The position numbers and the translations under genes are program-made. A stretch of 36,434 bases of DNA from Tannerellaceae bacterium (GTDB lineage Bacteria; Bacteroidota; Bacteroidia; Bacteroidales; Tannerellaceae). The DNA lies in NCBI GenBank assembly GCA_031259845.1, contig JAIRKZ010000005.1, positions 1 to 36,434 on the forward strand. The letters are read 5' to 3'. Under the pieces are notes generated by a model that saw only the letters and a list, made by a program, of their open reading frames with translations, was not told the DNA's origin and made no database searches. Below, piece after piece: positions 32,688-36,434 of the stretch (its first letter is position 1; each line of letters opens with the position of its first letter).

Positions 32688-33572
32688 ATGAACAGGGAAG
32701 AGGCCTTAGGACAGATAAAAAAGAGTATAGAACGGCTGACGGTTTTTGATTCGGACGACTATAAATATATTCCTTTGCACCAAAAACCGTCGCCCTCGGC
32801 AACGGCTGTCCGTGAGTTTATGCGGTTGGTGCAGAGGGTTGTTTTCCCGGGCTTTTTTGGGCCGAAACAGGAAGCGCAGTTCGATTCCATTCAATATTAT
32901 ATGGGAGTTTATCTGGAGCAAATCTACGAGTTGCTCTATGAAGAGCTATACAACAGCCTTTGCTTTGAAACCGAAGTTTGCCGTGATACCCGCGAGAAAG
33001 CCTCGCATATAGCGATTTCTTTTATAAATGAAATACCGGATATCAAACACCTGCTCTCTACGGATGTAAAGGCTATGCTGGATGGCGACCCGGCTGCCAA
33101 TACGGTAAGCGAGGTTATTTTCTGCTATCCTGCCACATTAGCGATTCTGTACCAACGGGTGGCGCATGTTTTATTTAAACTGGATGTGCCCGTGCTGCCC
33201 CGCACGATTACAGAGATGGCGCACTCGCTGACCGGCATCGATATCCATCCGGGAGCGGAGATTGGCGAATATTTCAGTATAGACCACGGAACCGGTATCG
33301 TTATCGGGCAAACAACCATTATCGGCCACCATGTCCGTTTATATCAGGGAGTAACCTTAGGCGCCAAAAGTTTCAAATACAACGACGAGGGCTTGCCCAT
33401 AGACATCCCCCGCCACCCCATCATAGAAGATAACGTTATTATCTATTCAAACACCTCCGTGCTGGGGCGCATCACCATCGGCCGAAACTCCATCATTGGC
33501 GGTAATATCTGGCTCACCTACGACGTCCCGCCAAACTCCAAAATCCTCCAGTCCCGCGCCTCTAAAGGATAA
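32688..33572 (+). CDS. Serine O-acetyltransferase
   Basis: This 294-residue protein has the SAT N-terminal helical domain and a left-handed beta helix. The signature GIDIHPGAEIGEYFSIDHGT, then GIVIGQTTIIGHHVRLYQGVTLGA, includes H187 and H200 and the substrate residues of CysE-type enzymes; D134 is also in place. It acetylates L-serine with acetyl-CoA for cysteine synthesis. It lacks the extra C-terminal tail used for feedback and complex formation in E. coli CysE, and resembles EpsC-type enzymes. It follows the kelch gene by 5 bases. A hairpin between it and the tRNA gene ends the unit. Confidence 0.88.
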   Translation: MNREEALGQIKKSIERLTVFDSDDYKYIPLHQKPSPSATAVREFMRLVQRVVFPGFFGPKQEAQFDSIQYYMGVYLEQIYELLYEELYNSLCFETEVCRDTREKASHIAISFINEIPDIKHLLSTDVKAMLDGDPAANTVSEVIFCYPATLAILYQRVAHVLFKLDVPVLPRTITEMAHSLTGIDIHPGAEIGEYFSIDHGTGIVIGQTTIIGHHVRLYQGVTLGAKSFKYNDEGLPIDIPRHPIIEDNVIIYSNTSVLGRITIGRNSIIGGNIWLTYDVPPNSKILQSRASKG

Positions 33573-33628
33573 AAAAATCGGAAGAAATGTGTAACTGTTT
33601 TATTTTCAGTCGTACATTTCTTCCGATT
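33571..33628 (-). terminator. Terminator of the tRNA-Arg gene
   Basis: The arms AATCGGAAGAAATGT (33576-33590) and ACATTTCTTCCGATT (33614-33628) pair perfectly over 15 bases. A smaller ACTG/CAGT stem can form in the loop. On the minus strand the hairpin is followed by a run of seven T (33577-33571), so it is an intrinsic terminator for the tRNA. It can also slow plus-strand transcription after the acetyltransferase gene. Confidence 0.8.
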
Positions 33629-33629
33629 G

Positions 33630-33703
33630 TGACCGCGACAGGATTCAAACCTGTAACCGGCTGATCCGTAGTCAGCTACTCTATTCAATTGAGCTACGCG
33701 GCC
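33630..33703 (-). tRNA. tRNA-Arg (anticodon ACG)
   Basis: The minus strand folds into a full cloverleaf of 74 bases. The acceptor arm is GGCCGCG with CGCGGTC plus the discriminator A. The anticodon stem is GCTGA/TCAGC with loop CTACGGA, so the anticodon is ACG. The T loop is GTTTGAATC. CCA is not encoded. The terminator starts two bases later. Confidence 0.95.
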
Positions 33704-33721
33704 ATTAGATATTTGCGTGGG

Positions 33722-33752
33722 CAAAGGTAACGCTTTCTTTGAAAGGTGCAAA
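33722..33752 (-). promoter_or_regulatory. Bacteroidetes-type promoter of tRNA-Arg
   Basis: On the minus strand TTTG (33752-33749) is followed by 19 bases and TACCTTTG (33729-33722). The mature tRNA starts 18 bases downstream. Confidence 0.75.
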
Positions 33753-33774
33753 CTTTTTTGTGGTTTTTAATTAT

Positions 33775-36087
33775 TTAGTCCAGCATTTTGGGGTTAAATA
33801 GCAGGTAACCGATATTCAATCCGAAGTTAACGTGTTTCTTTGGATAGCTATAACCATTGGCATACACACTGATAGAGGCAAAGGGCAATTGGATAACGAA
33901 TGCCGTTTCACCCATATATTGAAAGGAATGCATAAACTTTCCATAATAAGGGATGTTTATATATTTACCGGCTTCGGTATGGTTTTCTTTTTTTATTTCG
34001 TAAAAGGGGACAAAGCAGTATAAGTCTGCACGCAGATGAACTATTTTGCTCAATTTCACGATGGGCGATATGCCTGCTGCGGCATATTGATTGGCCCGGA
34101 ACGCTTCGTTGAAAACGATTTCGCTATGGGGAGTAGGCGTAAAAGCCGGCGCCTGCAATATGGAGGCTGTATAATTGTTCATGAGGTTTTTACTTGAAAG
34201 CGTCACTTCGCCTGAGAATCCCACGTTAACCGTTGGGCACATCACATGATAATGCTGCCAATGCGCTTTAACCTGCAGCCAGGAGTGCGTTTTTTTCTCA
34301 AACGGGGGGCAGGTACTTAAAGCCGGTTTATAATTCTCGGAGGCACGGACATACATCGCCCGGAGGAATTGCTTCCTTCCGCTTGTGGGATATTGCTTGA
34401 AGTCTAACGAATTACGTTCGATGTTCAATGAACCGCTGAACGTATTATACCAGCTATGGTCGGAGGAGGCATTCGGAAAAGAAATACTGGACGTCTGGAA
34501 ATAATAATCATCCTGTTTGCCGTATGAAAAGTTTATTTCCGATTTTGCTTTGTTCAGGAAGGGGAATCCGAAATCCAGGCTCGCATAAAGCTCTTTTTGC
34601 TTAATGATGGAAGGGACGATATCTTCATAAAAGAGCGAACGGCTTTCGGAATATTTTTTATTGGAAAATACTCCCCGTACATTGATGTATGAAGGAATGC
34701 GTGTTTGCAGGTAGGAGCGGCTGTTTAACAGTATTCCGTCGAATGAATTTCCCTTTTGGAAATTAGCGTTTAAGTCTGTGGCAAAATTTGATATGTTCTG
34801 GTATCCCAATCCCAGGAAAAGCTGGTTGGCCTGATGTGATGAGATGTTTCCCCCAAAGCTTACTGCTATTTCATCCTTTATCGTTACATCAAGATAGAGG
34901 TCGAACTTTTTTTCTTTCCGGTTGTACACGGCATGCGGGACGATTTCTTTTATTTTAGAAGAGGTAAGCATCTTGAAATAAGCGCGCCTGAATTCTTCCA
35001 TTGTAAACTCCCCGTAAATGTCGCGATGCAGTTGGGCTTCTATATATGCTTTTTGCGCTTCATTCACGCCGGTAACGTGTATGTTGCGGAAAATGAGCGG
35101 GGGGAGGCTTTCCTTATACGCTTTTCTCCGCTTGGTTATTTCGGCGGGCGTTACTTCGCGCGATACCCTGCCCTTGATAGAATCCATTAGCTCTAAGGTT
35201 CTTTTATAGCCGGTGTCCATTAACTCTTTTGCCCGTGGGAAATCGAGCAGCGATACGTCGGGGAAGCTGAATTTGAGCATCATTCCTTCGTTTTCAGGGA
35301 TATCGTACTCTGTTTTTTGCATAACGAGGGCTTCCATCTGGCTGTAAATATTCTCCGACGGTTTGGTTTGCGTGCCTGCTACGGCGCATCCGAATATAAA
35401 ATCAGGATGAAAAGCTTCCCTCATTGGGTTTACCGGAAAGTTGTCGTAGATTCCCCCGTCGAAGAGCGGTACGCTGTCTTTCCATATCGGCTTGAAGACG
35501 AAAGGGAACGACATGGAGGCCCGTACGGCGTCGCCCAGGTCGCCGTTTTTAAACAAGACAGGCTTTTTATTGTACACATCTGCGCCTACGCAGCGGAAGG
35601 GGACAAACAGGTTGTCAAAGTTCCATCCGGCCCTGGCTGTGGCCTGTGCGAAAAGCTTCATAAAAGCCTGGTTCATTTGTATGGGATTGATCAGGCTTTG
35701 GGGTAAAAAATTTGTTTTAATTTGAAATGTATTTGATATATCTATAGGAAAATGAACGATTTCGGGAGTAGCGTCTGTTTTTTTAAAATAATAAATATAC
35801 TCGCTTTCCACTCTGCCCGACTGCCAATAGCCAAATTCGTCTGACAGGAGTAATTCCAGCATTTCGTCTGGCGAATATCCCATGGCATATAAACTGCCGA
35901 TAATGGCGCCGATGGATGTGCCTGTGATATAATCGATGGGGATATTGTTTTCTTCCAGGGCTTTGATTACTCCTATGTGCGCTGCTCCTTTGGCTCCGCC
36001 GCCGCTCAGCACCAGGCCTACCTTCTGTGCAGGCAGCGATTGGGCAATCAGTAAAAGGAGAGTAACGAGGACGGTTATTTTTTTCAT
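33775..36087 (-). CDS. Patatin-like phospholipase with POTRA and outer-membrane barrel domains
   Basis: This 770-residue protein has a signal peptide (MKKITVLVTLLLLIAQSLPA). A patatin domain (about 22-310) follows, with the oxyanion motif SGGGAKG (28-34), the nucleophile GTSIG (S58) and the dyad DGG (D210). A POTRA-like part (about 335-405, FRNIHVTGVNEAQKAYIE) and a C-terminal beta barrel (about 410-770) of the BamA/TamA group close the protein. The last residues, NIGYLLFNPKMLD, include a final strand plus a short tail. It is an outer-membrane serine hydrolase that acts on lipids; whether the patatin part is exported to the surface or stays in the periplasm cannot be told. It is a single-gene unit. 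Confidence 0.93.
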   Translation of the reverse strand: MKKITVLVTLLLLIAQSLPAQKVGLVLSGGGAKGAAHIGVIKALEENNIPIDYITGTSIGAIIGSLYAMGYSPDEMLELLLSDEFGYWQSGRVESEYIYYFKKTDATPEIVHFPIDISNTFQIKTNFLPQSLINPIQMNQAFMKLFAQATARAGWNFDNLFVPFRCVGADVYNKKPVLFKNGDLGDAVRASMSFPFVFKPIWKDSVPLFDGGIYDNFPVNPMREAFHPDFIFGCAVAGTQTKPSENIYSQMEALVMQKTEYDIPENEGMMLKFSFPDVSLLDFPRAKELMDTGYKRTLELMDSIKGRVSREVTPAEITKRRKAYKESLPPLIFRNIHVTGVNEAQKAYIEAQLHRDIYGEFTMEEFRRAYFKMLTSSKIKEIVPHAVYNRKEKKFDLYLDVTIKDEIAVSFGGNISSHQANQLFLGLGYQNISNFATDLNANFQKGNSFDGILLNSRSYLQTRIPSYINVRGVFSNKKYSESRSLFYEDIVPSIIKQKELYASLDFGFPFLNKAKSEINFSYGKQDDYYFQTSSISFPNASSDHSWYNTFSGSLNIERNSLDFKQYPTSGRKQFLRAMYVRASENYKPALSTCPPFEKKTHSWLQVKAHWQHYHVMCPTVNVGFSGEVTLSSKNLMNNYTASILQAPAFTPTPHSEIVFNEAFRANQYAAAGISPIVKLSKIVHLRADLYCFVPFYEIKKENHTEAGKYINIPYYGKFMHSFQYMGETAFVIQLPFASISVYANGYSYPKKHVNFGLNIGYLLFNPKMLD

Positions 36088-36110
36088 ACGGTAAATACGT
36101 TTTGCGGAAA

Positions 36111-36118
36111 CAAATATA
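36111..36118 (-). promoter_or_regulatory. -7 box of the patatin-like gene
   Basis: TATATTTG on the minus strand, 23 bases before the ATG at 36087, matches the Bacteroidetes -7 box. No clear -33 is present; the tandem repeat array begins about 43 bases further upstream. Confidence 0.5.
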
Positions 36119-36160
36119 ATGAATATTTCGCAAGCGACCGCCGGGAGATATCAATTATTC

Positions 36161-36434
36161 CTGAACGTTCAGAAAACTTCCCAACGGTATTTTCAACGTT
36201 CTGAAAACTTTCAGAAACCTCCCAACGGCATTTTCAAACTTCTGAAAACTTTCGGAAACCTCCCAACGGTATTTTCAACGTTCTGAAAACTTTCGGAAAC
36301 CTCCCAACGGTATTTTCAACGTTCTGAAAACTTTCAGAAACCTCCCAACGGTATTTTCAACGTTCTGAAAACTTTCAGAAACCTCCCAACGGCATTTTCA
36401 ACGTTCTGAAAACTTTCAGAAACCTCCCAACGGC
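36161..36434. repeat. 41-bp tandem repeat array, continues past the window
   Basis: The word CCAACGG recurs at 36181, 36222, 36263, 36304, 36345, 36386 and 36427, always 41 bases apart. Each full unit holds a palindrome TTCTGAAA-AC-TTTCAGAA (or TTTCGGAA in two units). The first unit is shortened. The variation between units is limited to a few positions (GGTATT or GGCATT, CAACGTT or CAAACTT). The period is not a multiple of three and no ORF crosses it. It lies upstream of the patatin-like gene; apart from it, 36088-36434 holds only the -7 box. Confidence 0.9.

Noticed and set aside
33630-33703. Integration site use of the tRNA-Arg gene
   Set aside because: The tRNA is intact with its own promoter and terminator. 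No integrase and no repeated 3' end of the tRNA is present nearby.
35317-35706. 129-codon plus-strand frame opposite the patatin-like gene
   Set aside because: It is a shadow of the patatin coding frame. It has no domain, and the minus strand carries all catalytic motifs.
36161-36434. CRISPR array
   Set aside because: The units repeat over their full 41 bases with no variable spacers, and no cas gene is in the window.

Overview
This window looks like a chromosomal segment of a Bacteroidales bacterium. The evidence is a BspA-type leucine-rich repeat protein, FtsX/MacB-type permeases of the Bacteroides style, several promoters of the Bacteroidetes type (TTTG, 19-20 bases, TAnnTTTG), a GH78 rhamnosidase lipoprotein and a patatin/POTRA/beta-barrel protein. 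I cannot fix the genus from sequence alone; repeats of the BspA kind fit Tannerellaceae-like relatives, but this is only a suggestion.

Layout. 1-622: the end of a BspA-like surface protein, closed by two tandem palindromes. 673-6191: an operon with two large FtsX-type permeases around a LolD/MacB-type ATPase. 6249-8264 (minus): an ABC-2-like exporter with its own YtrA-type GntR regulator. 8338-12596: sbcD-sbcC. 12627-13285: a broken YhcG/DUF1016 nuclease gene. 13287-17780 (minus): a tightly packed accessory operon (membrane proteins, methyltransferases, GyrI-like and flavodoxin proteins, and a chimeric VOC fragment), with an AraC regulator beyond it at 17881-18747. 18785-20105: remnants of an ABC-three-component conflict system, other coding scraps and a small island of short tandem repeats and palindromes. 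20176-22134: a YgiQ radical SAM protein whose start appears fused to the first codons of an HU-like gene. 22117-32682: a signalling region with a LytTR protein, a membrane FHA protein, a very acidic protein without basic residues, a zinc-ribbon FHA protein, a PP2C phosphatase, a transmembrane Ser/Thr kinase, a TPR/beta-barrel protein and an FN3/kelch lipoprotein. A GH78 rhamnosidase gene interrupts it and is flanked by 176-bp direct repeats. 32688-36087: serine acetyltransferase, tRNA-Arg(ACG) and a patatin-like outer-membrane protein. 36161-36434: a 41-bp tandem repeat array running off the window.

The most original part is the signalling cluster. The kinase linker and the acidic protein share the short motif DDTI(V/M)LS, and both FHA proteins and the phosphatase sit beside them. 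I infer a phosphothreonine circuit: the kinase phosphorylates itself and the acidic protein, the FHA proteins read the mark, PP2C erases it, and the downstream envelope proteins may be the sensor or output. A second theme is genome wear. At least five loci look like products of deletion or recombination: the YhcG pseudogene, the VOC chimera, the ABC-3C remnants, the HU-YgiQ fusion and the GH78 insertion.
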